A DNA stretch of 64,000 nucleotides, taken from Rhodothermales bacterium (GTDB lineage: Bacteria; Bacteroidota; Rhodothermia; Rhodothermales; JAHQVL01). Position numbers and translations under genes: made by a program. Below, one piece after another: positions 25,597 to 34,231 of this stretch. The notes below the pieces were generated by a model, which made no database searches, was not told where the DNA came from, and was given only the letters and a program-made list of their open reading frames with translations. The stretch covers positions 1 through 64,000 of the forward strand of contig JAWKNW010000009.1 in NCBI GenBank assembly GCA_041391505.1, read 5' to 3'. Each line of letters opens with the position of its first letter. Position 1 is the first letter of the stretch.

Positions 25597-27861
25597 ATGG
25601 CTATCGTCAAAACCACGCTCAACAGACGGTCCTTCTTGAAAGCGTCTTCGCTGGCGGGGGGCGGCATGCTTATCGGTTTCAACTGGATGGCCGGCTGCCA
25701 GCCCGAGGGGGCGGCGATGCAAGCCATGCCGGAAGCCTGGTACGGCCTCAACGCCTTCGTCAAGATCGGCGAAAACGGGCTGGTCACCATCGTGGCGCCG
25801 AACCCGGAGTTCGGGCAGAACGTGATCACCGCGATGCCTATGATCGTGGCCGAGGAGCTGGGCGTCGACTGGAAAAACGTGCTCGTCGAGCAGGCTCCGT
25901 TTAATCCGGCTTACGGCGGACAGTTTACGGGCGGCAGCCAGGGGATCCGGCGCGCCTGGACGATGCTCCGTACGGCCGGCGGCGCGGCGCGCCTGATGTT
26001 GCGCCAGGCGGCCGCGGCGGCCTGGCAGGTGGCTGTGGAGGAGATCACGACGGAAGCCGGCATGCTGCATCACGCGGCGAGCGGCAGGAAAGCCGGCTAC
26101 GGCGAGATGGCCTCGGCGGCGTCGGCGTTGCCGGTTCCGGAAGAGGTGGAATTGAAGGATGTGAAGGACTTCGACCTTGTCGGCACGTCGCGCAAGAACG
26201 TCATGGTCGAGAAGATCGTGACGGGCAAGCCGCTGTTTTCGATGGACCACCGGAAGGATGGGATGCTGTATGCGATGATCGTGCATCCGCCGGCGTTCGG
26301 GATGAAGCTGAAGTCGGTAGACGACGCAGCGGCGCGCGCGATGCCGGGCGTCCGGGACGTATTCACGTTCAAGACCTACAACGACGACTACGCCCGGAAT
26401 GTCTTCGATACCAACGCCTTTCCCGAACTGGTCGCGGTGGTGGGTAACTCGACCTGGGAGGTGATGAAGGCCAAGCGGGCGCTGAAGGTCGAGTGGGAGC
26501 CGGTGGGCGATCAGCAGCTCACGATGAGCGGGTTCGGCGGCAACACGCAGACGGTGGCCGTGCCGGGCGCGCTCGAGAGCACCGAGGCGCACAAGGCGGA
26601 GATCGCCCGCATGGCAGCAAGGCCCGGAACGGTCGCCCGCAAGGACGGCGACCCGGATGCCGCCTTCCGCAACGCGGCGAACGTGATCGAGCGAAGCTAT
26701 TCGGCGCCGTTTCTGGTCCACAACTGCATGGAGCCCATCAACTGCATCGCGCACGTGACGGGCGACCGCGCCGAGATCGCCGGCCCGATCCAGGGCCCCG
26801 GCGTCATCGTGCAGACGATCGCCAACCGGCTCGGCATCCCCCGTGAAAACATCAACGTGACGCTGCACCGGATGGGCGGCGGATTCGGCCGGCGCGCGTA
26901 CAGCCACTACATGGTCGAGGCGGCCATCATCTCCCAGAAGATGGAGGCCCCCGTCAAGCTCGTGTACACGCGGGAGGACGACCTGACGTATGGCGTTTAC
27001 CGGCCGACGTATCAGGCGACGTACCGGGCGGCGCTGGACGAAAACAACAACCTGATCGGCTTCCACGTCAAGGCCGGCGGCATCCCCGAAAGCCCGCTGT
27101 TCGCCAACCGCTTCCCGGCCGGCGCGGTCGACAACTACCTCGCCGAGGAATGGTCGATCCCGTCCAACATCACCATTGGCGCCTTCCGCGCGCCGCGGTC
27201 GAATTTCATCGCCGGCGTCGAACAGTCGTTCCTCGATGAAGTCGCCGAGGCCGCCGGCAAGGACCCCATCGCGTTCCGGCTCGAGCTGCTGGAACGGGCG
27301 CGGACGAGTCCGGTCGGAGAGCGCAACGAATACGACGCCGAGCGCTACGCCGGCGTGCTCGAGCTGGCCCGGGAGAAATCGGGCTGGGGCGCGGATAAGC
27401 CGGGGGTGCACCGCGGCGTCTCCGCCTATTTCTGCCACAACTCCTACGCGGCGCACGTGCTGGACATCGCGATGGTGGGCGGCAAGCCGGTGGTGCAGAA
27501 CGTCTGCTGCGCGCTCGACTGCGGGATCGTCGTCAACCCGGATGCGGCGTCCAACATGGCGGAAGGCGCCATCGTCGACGGCATCGGCAACGCCATGTTC
27601 GGCCACCTGACCTTCACCGACGGCGCGCCCGACCAGAAAAATTTCGACGCCTACCGCATGATCCGCAACGCCGAGGCGCCGAAGGCCATCGAGGTGCATT
27701 TCGTCCGGAACGACATCGACCCGACCGGCCTCGGCGAGCCGCCCTTCCCGCCGATTTTCGGGGCCCTGGCCAATGCGCTGTACCGTGCGACGGGCAAACG
27801 GCTCTATGATCAGCCCTTCGCGCCGCAGCTGGAGGAGCTCGTCCAGGAAGCGACGGGGTGA
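25597..27861 (+). CDS. Molybdopterin-dependent oxidoreductase large subunit (isoquinoline 1-oxidoreductase beta-type)
   Basis: 754 residues of the xanthine-dehydrogenase superfamily. The N-terminus is a Tat signal (NRRSFLKASSLAGGGM), as in periplasmic IorB/aldehyde oxidoreductase-type enzymes. Molybdopterin-binding blocks include GGSQGIRRAW, HRMGGGFGRRAYSHY, GAFRAPRSNF and CCALDCGIVVNPDA. The catalytic Glu near the end is Glu714 in GLGEPPFPP. The enzyme hydroxylates N-heterocycles or oxidises aldehydes, normally passing electrons to a [2Fe-2S] small subunit, whose gene is only a remnant upstream. It may therefore be partnerless or use a subunit encoded elsewhere. The stop is 1 bp from that of the convergent eda gene. 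Confidence 0.88.
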   Translation: MAIVKTTLNRRSFLKASSLAGGGMLIGFNWMAGCQPEGAAMQAMPEAWYGLNAFVKIGENGLVTIVAPNPEFGQNVITAMPMIVAEELGVDWKNVLVEQAPFNPAYGGQFTGGSQGIRRAWTMLRTAGGAARLMLRQAAAAAWQVAVEEITTEAGMLHHAASGRKAGYGEMASAASALPVPEEVELKDVKDFDLVGTSRKNVMVEKIVTGKPLFSMDHRKDGMLYAMIVHPPAFGMKLKSVDDAAARAMPGVRDVFTFKTYNDDYARNVFDTNAFPELVAVVGNSTWEVMKAKRALKVEWEPVGDQQLTMSGFGGNTQTVAVPGALESTEAHKAEIARMAARPGTVARKDGDPDAAFRNAANVIERSYSAPFLVHNCMEPINCIAHVTGDRAEIAGPIQGPGVIVQTIANRLGIPRENINVTLHRMGGGFGRRAYSHYMVEAAIISQKMEAPVKLVYTREDDLTYGVYRPTYQATYRAALDENNNLIGFHVKAGGIPESPLFANRFPAGAVDNYLAEEWSIPSNITIGAFRAPRSNFIAGVEQSFLDEVAEAAGKDPIAFRLELLERARTSPVGERNEYDAERYAGVLELAREKSGWGADKPGVHRGVSAYFCHNSYAAHVLDIAMVGGKPVVQNVCCALDCGIVVNPDAASNMAEGAIVDGIGNAMFGHLTFTDGAPDQKNFDAYRMIRNAEAPKAIEVHFVRNDIDPTGLGEPPFPPIFGALANALYRATGKRLYDQPFAPQLEELVQEATG

Positions 27862-27862
27862 C

Positions 27863-28501
27863 TCACCACCGCGCCTGCTGCAGCGCCTCGATGAGGCGCG
27901 CCGCGCGGGCGCGCAGGTCGGCGACGGTCTGATCCGTACCGCGCACCAGGGCGCTCCCGATCCCAAAGGCCACCGCGCCGGCCTGGACGTAGGCGCCGAT
28001 CGTCTCCGCGTCGATGCCGCCGGTCGGCACAAAGCCCACATCGTCGAGTGGGGCACGCAGGGCTTTCAGGTAGGCGGGTCCGAGGAGATCGGCCGGAAAC
28101 AGCTTGACGAGGTTGCAGCCGGCGGCGAACGCGGCCTGCGCCTCGCTGGGGGTAAACACGCCGGGCAGATGCAGGATGCCGGCCCGCTGCGACAGCGCGA
28201 CGCTTTCCGGGTCGAAGTTCGGCGAAATAAGGAACTGCGCGCCGGCGTCGATAGCCGCCTGCACTTGGCGGGGCGTGCGGACCGTGCCCGCTCCGATCCA
28301 GGCATCGGGCGCGAGGGTGTCGCGGAGCCGGCCGATGGCTTCGAGCGCGCCCGTGGTGTTCAGGGTGATCTCCACCGTGTTGATGCCGCACCCGACGAGC
28401 GCTTCGGCGATCTCGATCGTTCGCGCCACGCCGTAATCGCCGCGCACGATGGCGATCAGGCCGGATGCCCGCAGGGCTGTTGCCGTTTCCGTCATGTCCA
28501 T
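27863..28501 (-). CDS. eda: 2-keto-3-deoxy-6-phosphogluconate (KDPG) aldolase
   Basis: 212 residues, the normal length of the class I KDPG/KHG aldolase. The catalytic base Glu44 is in TVEITLNT and the Schiff-base Lys133 in LVKLFPADLLGP; the phosphate site is VPTGGID. It cleaves KDPG to pyruvate and glyceraldehyde-3-phosphate. ATG 28501 is used; the frame is open further upstream but overlaps kdgK. It lies 26 bp downstream of kdgK in the same operon, so the pair converts 2-keto-3-deoxygluconate to central intermediates. Confidence 0.95.
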   Translation of the reverse strand: MDMTETATALRASGLIAIVRGDYGVARTIEIAEALVGCGINTVEITLNTTGALEAIGRLRDTLAPDAWIGAGTVRTPRQVQAAIDAGAQFLISPNFDPESVALSQRAGILHLPGVFTPSEAQAAFAAGCNLVKLFPADLLGPAYLKALRAPLDDVGFVPTGGIDAETIGAYVQAGAVAFGIGSALVRGTDQTVADLRARAARLIEALQQARW

Positions 28502-28527
28502 GTTCGATTGTGAGATGGCGTAGCTGC

Positions 28528-29475
28528 TCAGCGCGCCACGGGGGCGTCGCCGCCGAGGTAGGCTTGCACCTCGGCCCAGTCGGGCAGCCCTTCGATGTCG
28601 CCGGGGGCCGTTGTGGCGAGGGCGCCCATGATATTGCCCAGCCGCAGCGACTCGGCGAGCGACCAGCCCCGCAGCCGGCCCGACAAAAAGCCGGCGTTGA
28701 AGGCGTCGCCGGCGCCGACGGTCTCGACCACCGACACCTTCATCGCCGGCGCGAAGAGGATCCCTTCCGCATCGGCGGCCGTGGCGCCCTCCTCGCCGCG
28801 CTTGATGACCACGGTAGACGGCCCCGTGTCGAGGAGACGCGCCGCAGCCCGTTCGGGATCGCTGAGGCCGGTGATGAGCGCGGCCTCGTCGAGGCTGGTC
28901 AGCACCAGCTGCACGTGCGGGAGGATTTCGAGGAAGGCCTCCCGCGCTTCCCCGGCGGACCAGAGCTTGAGCCGGAGGTTGGGGTCGAACGAAATCGGGA
29001 CGCCGGCTTCGTTGGCGATCTGTATCGCGGCCTTCGTTGTCTCCCGGCACGAAGCGCTCAGCGCCGGCGTGATGCCGGTGAGGTGGAGATACCGGGCACT
29101 GCGTAGGTAATCCGCGTCGAGGTCGTGGGGGTGCAGCCGGCTGGCGGCCGAGCCGGCGCGGTAGTAGAAGACCCGCGTCGCGTCGAGGGAGCGCCGCTCC
29201 TTGAAAAAGACGCCCGTCGGCGCATCGGGCGTGAGGCGAACGCGGCTGACGTCCACCTGTTCGCCCCGCAGGAACGACAGGATGTACTGCCCGAACTCGT
29301 CGTCGCCCACGCGGCTCAGCCAGCCCACACGGTGCCCGAGTTTGGCGAGGCCGATGGCCGTGTTCGATTCGGCGCCTGCGACGGAGCGTTCGTAGTGGTT
29401 GGCATAGCGCAGGCGTCCGATGCGCGCCGGCACAAAAAGGGTCATGGCTTCGCCGAGCGTCACGACGTCGAGCAT
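28528..29475 (-). CDS. kdgK: 2-keto-3-deoxygluconate kinase (PfkB family)
   Basis: 315 residues with PfkB-family hallmarks: N-terminal TLGEAMTLFVP, the RVGDDEFGQYIL segment and the C-terminal ATP/catalytic motif VGAGDAFNAGFLSG, whose Asp is the base. KdgK phosphorylates 2-keto-3-deoxygluconate from uronate or semi-phosphorylative Entner-Doudoroff routes to KDPG, the substrate of the downstream aldolase. Such pairs are typical of pectin, alginate or ulvan degraders, although no lyase is present in this window. Another sugar kinase specificity is possible but the neighbour supports KdgK. Confidence 0.9.
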   Translation of the reverse strand: MLDVVTLGEAMTLFVPARIGRLRYANHYERSVAGAESNTAIGLAKLGHRVGWLSRVGDDEFGQYILSFLRGEQVDVSRVRLTPDAPTGVFFKERRSLDATRVFYYRAGSAASRLHPHDLDADYLRSARYLHLTGITPALSASCRETTKAAIQIANEAGVPISFDPNLRLKLWSAGEAREAFLEILPHVQLVLTSLDEAALITGLSDPERAAARLLDTGPSTVVIKRGEEGATAADAEGILFAPAMKVSVVETVGAGDAFNAGFLSGRLRGWSLAESLRLGNIMGALATTAPGDIEGLPDWAEVQAYLGGDAPVAR

Positions 29476-29574
29476 GGAGGGGTTCGGGCGAGTGGGGAGG
29501 GGTCGAGCGCCGCCAAGGTACGGACCGCGCGTCAGATCGTCGAGTTGTCCGCCGGCGCGGGCATGCGGCGCACA

Positions 29575-29664
29575 GGCAGGGAAGGGTTCAAGGTTTGATG
29601 TTCAAGGCTCAAGGGCATCTCACTCCTCGAACCTTGAACATCAACCCTTGAACCCTTCCCTGCC
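29575..29664. repeat. 33-bp near-perfect inverted repeat of TTCAAGG motifs
   Basis: The arms at 29575-29607 and 29632-29664 are complementary with a single mismatch, around a 24-nt spacer. The arms are themselves made of TTCAAGG/GGGTTCAAGG units. The element ends 3 bp from the stop of the cytochrome c gene and about 100 bp upstream of kdgK. No T-run follows on either strand, so it is not a canonical terminator. Confidence 0.9.
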
Positions 29665-29667
29665 TCC

Positions 29668-32412
29668 CTAGCGCTGCTGCGACAGGAAGGTCACGAGCGA
29701 CGCGAACTCCTCGAACGACAGCGCATTCGTGAGCCCTTCCGGCATCATCGAGTTTTCCAGTTCTTTGCGGCTCTGGATGTCCGCGGTCTTGAGGGTGAAT
29801 ACCTGGCCGGCGATGTTTCGGAGCTTGATGGTGTCGGCGGATTCCTCGGAGACGAAGCCGATGTAGCTGACGCCCTCCCGCGTGACGACGAGCGTGGTGG
29901 CGAAGCCCTGTGAAATCGAGGCGTTGGGGGTGAGGATGGCTTCGGCGATCTGGTCGCGGGTCATGATGGATCCGATCTGCCCCATAAAGGGCCCTTTCAT
30001 CACCTCATCGCGTTTCAGGTTGTGGCACACGACGCAGCCCTGCTGCGTGAACAGCTCCTCGCCCCGCTGGAGGTCGGGCGTGACCTCCTCGATCGCCAGC
30101 ATCACGTCTTCGATCGAGCTGCGGCCCACCTGGCCGCGCTTGCTGGCGATCTCGGTCAGGTTGACCGCCGGCGCCTGCTCATCGGCAGTCGCCATCTCGT
30201 CGCCCCCGAATTCGGGGATGTCGAGCTGGTATTTCTCGTTGAGGTCGGCATAAAACGGCCGCCCGTCGCGGCCGGCGGCGCGCCATTTTCTGACGAGGAA
30301 CTCCCGGATGGTGTCGGTCGACTCCCACGCGATCCCCTTGTAGTACGGCCCGTGGGTGTCGGGGCGCGTGCTCCACCACCACGAGCCGTCGTAGGGCGCC
30401 TCCTGGTGGTAGATGCGCGCCAGGGTGGTGATGATGTTGCGCTGGAGCGCGGCGTTCTCCGTGGATTCGTAGGCATCGATGAGGCCGGCCACCGCCTTGG
30501 GGTCGTGCATGTAGCGAAGCGACCACAGCGCGAGATCGGCGTGGTCGCCGCCGAGGGCGTTCACGGCCGCATCGACGGCGTGCAGGCTCACGAGGGAGCG
30601 CACGGCGACGTGCGGCAGGATGGTGGCGGCATTCGGTGTGGCATGCGGCCCCTCGGTGCCGCGGGCCGGCGTGGCGAAGGCGGGCGGCATGGGCACCTGC
30701 AGGAGCGCCTCCGCAGCCTCGGGGCGCCCCAGACGTCCCAGCCCGACGGCCGCGGCGACGCGCACCCGGTCCGACGCATCGGTCAGCCCCCGGAGGAAGG
30801 GTTCAGTCGGCACGCCGGCGAGCGCGTCTTTCCGGTCCGCCAGCGCGCGCAGGGCGAACTCCCGCATCGCATCGTCGCCGGCGAGCGAGACCAGCTCGGG
30901 AATGCGGTTTTCGCCGGCGATCTGGGCGAAGCCGAAGAGGCCGGCGACCCTCACTTCGGGGGGCGCCTGGCGATCGCGGGCAAGCGCCAGCAGCGCCGGC
31001 GACGCCTCGGCGGCCGGCCGCGTGATCAGTTCCTGCTGCGCGTACAGCCGGCCTTCGCCGCCGCCCCTCCGCAGGTACTCCGCCAGCTCTTCGGCCGTGA
31101 GGGCGTCGAGATCAGGGAACGGCGTGTACGACCACGCGCGCGGCACGGCGCGAAGCACGAACCCTTTCGACGAGTCGCCGCGGAAGCCGGCGCCGTCCCA
31201 GGCCGTGAGGTACATCCGGCCCGAGGCGTCCACGTCCAGATCGGTCACCTGGGGGACGCTGAGGAAGGGCTCTTCCTGCTGCGTAAAGCTGGGACCGTCC
31301 GGCGTGACCCGGTGGATGTAGACCATGCTGCGCCCCCAATCCGTCATCATGGGGACCTTGTTGTAGCGGTCGGGCCAGGTCGGGTCCTCAAAGAACAGGG
31401 AGCCGGTGCCGGAGCCGCCGCCGACGTCCACGAGGGCCGGCAGGATTTCTTCGGTGAAGTGCTTGAACAGGACGGGATAGCCGTATTCGCCGGACTGGAT
31501 CTGGTGGATGAACCGGATGTTCCAGCCGCCGCCGTCGTTGGTGTTGCCCCGGGTGTAGATGTTCATGAAGGGGTCGATCGCCACGTCGTAAATGTTGCGC
31601 AGGCCGTGGGTGTAGACCTCCATGCCGGTGCCATCGGGCCGCACGCGCACGATGCCGCCGCCGAGCATCGTAAGTTCGGTGCCGGACCGGTCGATCGCCT
31701 TGTAGAACCCGAAGTCGCCCACCGCGATGTAGATCCACCCGTCGATGCCCATCCGGATGCCGTTCGTGGCGTGGTCGGTGCCGCGCTGGCGGATGTAGTT
31801 GACGTTGCTGATGTGTTCGATGAGCGGCGTCGAGGGACCGTCCGCGACGCCGTCGCCGTCGGCATCCTCGAAGACGACGAGGTCCATGCCTTCGGCGAGT
31901 CCGGAGCTGTCGGAAAAGACGGTGTGCAACACGAACAGCTTGTTGCCCAGGGGGAGGAGGCCGCGCGGGTTGTCGACCCGGGCGAAGATGGTTTCGGTAT
32001 CGACGATCCCGTCGTTGTTGCAGTCCACCAGCTTCGCGACCCAGCCCTTGCCCGGCGTCTTGCCGAGCGATCCGATCATGTCGATGCCGACGTACACTTC
32101 GCCCGCCGGCGCGACGGCGACCACGGCCGGGCTCGGCGTCACGCCCGGGCCGGCGAACAGCGTGACGTTGAGGTCCGCCGGCCACCCGTTGGCCGCGGCG
32201 AGCGAATCCAGCGCGATGTCCGAGGCGTCACCCGGCCGAGCGACGCATTCCCGCGCTGGAGGCGGAGCGGGCGCGTGGCGACCGCCACCGAATCCTCCTA
32301 CGAGGAGCGGAAGCCCCGCCGCGATCGACGCGACCAGTAGCAGGCGGAAGATGAACGAACGGTTTCGGCTTCGTTCGGGCGGATGAGGCGTCGTCGAGGG
32401 GGCGTGTCGCAT
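29668..32412 (-). CDS. Membrane-bound dehydrogenase-like beta-propeller / HEAT / cytochrome c protein (PVC type)
   Basis: 914 residues from ATG 32412. A hydrophobic segment at about 21-42 acts as signal or anchor. An NHL/PQQ-dehydrogenase-like beta-propeller follows (NGWPADLNVTLFAGPG, NGIRMGIDGWIYIAVGDFG, and similar GxxD turns), then HEAT-like helical repeats (about 470-690). The C-terminal cytochrome c domain has Cys793-x-x-Cys796-His797 (CVVCH) and a probable axial Met in NSMMPEG (about 889-890). This is the architecture of heme-binding 'PVC-type' dehydrogenase homologues common in Planctomycetes and Verrucomicrobia. I infer a periplasmic sugar or alcohol dehydrogenase donating electrons through its own heme; the substrate is unknown. 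The ATG choice is uncertain, as another lies 24 codons upstream. Confidence 0.82.
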   Translation of the reverse strand: MRHAPSTTPHPPERSRNRSFIFRLLLVASIAAGLPLLVGGFGGGRHAPAPPPARECVARPGDASDIALDSLAAANGWPADLNVTLFAGPGVTPSPAVVAVAPAGEVYVGIDMIGSLGKTPGKGWVAKLVDCNNDGIVDTETIFARVDNPRGLLPLGNKLFVLHTVFSDSSGLAEGMDLVVFEDADGDGVADGPSTPLIEHISNVNYIRQRGTDHATNGIRMGIDGWIYIAVGDFGFYKAIDRSGTELTMLGGGIVRVRPDGTGMEVYTHGLRNIYDVAIDPFMNIYTRGNTNDGGGWNIRFIHQIQSGEYGYPVLFKHFTEEILPALVDVGGGSGTGSLFFEDPTWPDRYNKVPMMTDWGRSMVYIHRVTPDGPSFTQQEEPFLSVPQVTDLDVDASGRMYLTAWDGAGFRGDSSKGFVLRAVPRAWSYTPFPDLDALTAEELAEYLRRGGGEGRLYAQQELITRPAAEASPALLALARDRQAPPEVRVAGLFGFAQIAGENRIPELVSLAGDDAMREFALRALADRKDALAGVPTEPFLRGLTDASDRVRVAAAVGLGRLGRPEAAEALLQVPMPPAFATPARGTEGPHATPNAATILPHVAVRSLVSLHAVDAAVNALGGDHADLALWSLRYMHDPKAVAGLIDAYESTENAALQRNIITTLARIYHQEAPYDGSWWWSTRPDTHGPYYKGIAWESTDTIREFLVRKWRAAGRDGRPFYADLNEKYQLDIPEFGGDEMATADEQAPAVNLTEIASKRGQVGRSSIEDVMLAIEEVTPDLQRGEELFTQQGCVVCHNLKRDEVMKGPFMGQIGSIMTRDQIAEAILTPNASISQGFATTLVVTREGVSYIGFVSEESADTIKLRNIAGQVFTLKTADIQSRKELENSMMPEGLTNALSFEEFASLVTFLSQQR

Positions 32413-32540
32413 GGCGAAATCGATGAAGCAGGTTGCGGGATGGGGCCGGATCTCGGTGGATGCCGGGAAACACGCAGTATACAACGTGCGCCGCGAACAC
32501 GGAAGCTCGCGATCTTACGCGTCATCGCCACACATCATTC

Positions 32541-32619
32541 GATGCAGGATGCAGGATCACGATCAAATACACTGTTTTTTGGTCAACATCCTGCATCGTG
32601 TATCCCGTATCCCTTATCC
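32541..32619. repeat. Intergenic inverted repeat of GCAGGATGC-type motifs
   Basis: GATGCAGGATG (32541-32551) is exactly complementary to CATCCTGCATC (32587-32597), and variants (GCAGGATCACGATC; CGTGTATCCCGTATCCC) extend both arms. It uses the same CATCC/GCATC words as 147-273 and 57184-57350. It lies in the spacer between the cytochrome c gene start and the alpha/beta hydrolase gene stop. Confidence 0.75.
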
Positions 32620-32667
32620 TTTAGATCGCCTCACTAACGTGCGTCACGTCACGTTGTAAGGCGGCGC

Positions 32668-33846
32668 CTACCCCAGCCAGGTGTCGAACCAGTCGAAGGC
32701 GTGTCGTTGCATCTCCAGGTCGAATTTGTGCGGTCCGTCGTAGAACTGGCACCGGTAGCGATCGCCGGCGTCCGCCCGGTCGTAGACGGCCTGCAGGATG
32801 CGGTCGGCGCGCTCCATCTCCGGGAGCGTGAAGAGCTGATCCTGCCGATTGTTCTGGACCATCGTGGGAAGCGGCGCGCGGAGGCCGAGGATCTCGGGAT
32901 AATCGAGGTCGCGGGGCAGGAGGGGGACGTACACCATCCAGGTGTGCGTGATGCTTTTATGGAGCAGGTAATCCTTCCACGTCGTCATCATGCCCACGCA
33001 GACGGCGCACCGGACGCGGGCATCCGCGCCGCCGAGGAAGACGGTGCGCAGCCCGCCGCCGGAGAGGCCGCCGCACCCCACCCGATCGGGGTCGACGTCG
33101 GGGCGCGCGCAGAGGACATCGAGCGCGCGCTGGTCCTCGCCGAGGAAGACGCCCGGCCAGGTCGTGCCGGCGCTGAAGAGGGATTTCGCCAGGATATGTT
33201 CGTGCGCGCCGGCCCAGCGGTTGTACGCGTCGATCTCGTCGGCCGTCACCGGATCGCCGGCCGGCAGGCCGGCGCGGAGCCCTTCCGGCGTGTCTTCGGG
33301 CCGCACGCGCCGGCTGGCAAAGGCGAAGGCATCGGGCACGAGCACGACGTAACCGCGGCGGGCGAGGGCGTTGGCCCAGGAGACGCCCTCATACAGCCGC
33401 TCCTGGTGCTGGACGAGCGTCGCCGAGCGCGGCGCGTCGGTCTGAACGATCTTTTGCCATCCGTGCACCTTGTCGCCCCCGTGGTCGTGGAAGGCCAGCA
33501 CGCCGGGCAGCCGGCCCGTGGCGCCCTCCGGCTTGAGCAGGACCGCGTGGGTCGGCGGACCGTAGGGCAGCTGCCACGACAGCTCCTCCAGATGCAAGCC
33601 GTCGTGTGTGTATGAACGGTGCACGGTGACGGTCGGGATGCCGCCGGTATTCGGCTGGGCGAGCCGGGCGAAGAGGCGGTTGCGGGCCGAGGCGCGCCAG
33701 GTGTCGATATCGGTCCAGGCAGACCGGCGCAACGAATAGGCCGGCGGGTCTTCGGCGAGCGCTGAGGCCCACGGCCCGTAGGCGCCGATCAGGGTCGGCG
33801 TTTCGGCGGGGGGCTGGGCGTCGAGGGGCGTGAGCAACGGGTTCAT
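32668..33846 (-). CDS. Alpha/beta hydrolase (acetyl-xylan-esterase / dienelactone-hydrolase-like)
   Basis: 392 residues, without a signal peptide. The nucleophile elbow is GGLSGGG with Ser262. The oxyanion region is LAFHDHGGDK near 117-125, a strand-turn with VLVPDAFAF follows, and the catalytic His is probably in YDGPHKFD (about 378). The layout resembles large 'acetylxylan esterase-like' hydrolases found in carbohydrate loci. The substrate is unknown; ester or lactone hydrolysis is inferred from the fold. It is transcribed in the same direction as the preceding TIGR04076/NhaC/aldo-keto reductase cluster and follows it by about 35 bp, so cotranscription is likely. Confidence 0.75.
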   Translation of the reverse strand: MNPLLTPLDAQPPAETPTLIGAYGPWASALAEDPPAYSLRRSAWTDIDTWRASARNRLFARLAQPNTGGIPTVTVHRSYTHDGLHLEELSWQLPYGPPTHAVLLKPEGATGRLPGVLAFHDHGGDKVHGWQKIVQTDAPRSATLVQHQERLYEGVSWANALARRGYVVLVPDAFAFASRRVRPEDTPEGLRAGLPAGDPVTADEIDAYNRWAGAHEHILAKSLFSAGTTWPGVFLGEDQRALDVLCARPDVDPDRVGCGGLSGGGLRTVFLGGADARVRCAVCVGMMTTWKDYLLHKSITHTWMVYVPLLPRDLDYPEILGLRAPLPTMVQNNRQDQLFTLPEMERADRILQAVYDRADAGDRYRCQFYDGPHKFDLEMQRHAFDWFDTWLG

Positions 33847-33880
33847 GGGTTAAGGCGTCGAGGGTGAGGGCGTATCGTCG

Positions 33881-34228
33881 CTAGGGACGCATCGGGATCG
33901 GACTCACGTCGTCGTGATCGAGCACGCGCGACGCGACCCGTTCGATGCGCATGATTAGCTTGCACGCCGGGTCCGGGCAGATGACGCGCGCGTCGGTCTC
34001 CATCCAGTCCGCGGGGTGATTCTTGCGTTGTTTGGCCGGCAGCAGCGGCAGCGTGCTCTGCAGGGCGTAGACGCAGAAGTCCTGGCCGGCGGGCAGGCTC
34101 AGCTTGCCTCCCCGGAGGTAAAAACAGTCGCCGACGCGCATCGTACAGGTGCAGTGGCCGTCGATCGACTCCACCGAAATCTGCAGGTCGTACAACGTGA
34201 ACTGATCGGCTCGCAGTTCTTCTGCCAT
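33881..34228 (-). CDS. TIGR04076-family small protein
   Basis: 115 residues, cytoplasmic. The pattern YDLQISVESIDGHCTCTMRVGD, then FYLRGGKLSL, FCVYALQSTLPLLPA and the C-terminal CPDPACKLIMRIERV matches the TIGR04076 family (small proteins with conserved cysteines and unknown function). It starts 3 bp after the NhaC stop, so it is translationally close-coupled to the antiporter. The conserved Cys pair (about Cys26/28 and Cys98/103) might bind metal; this is inference. Confidence 0.75.
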   Translation of the reverse strand: MAEELRADQFTLYDLQISVESIDGHCTCTMRVGDCFYLRGGKLSLPAGQDFCVYALQSTLPLLPAKQRKNHPADWMETDARVICPDPACKLIMRIERVASRVLDHDDVSPIPMRP

Positions 34229-34231
34229 CGC

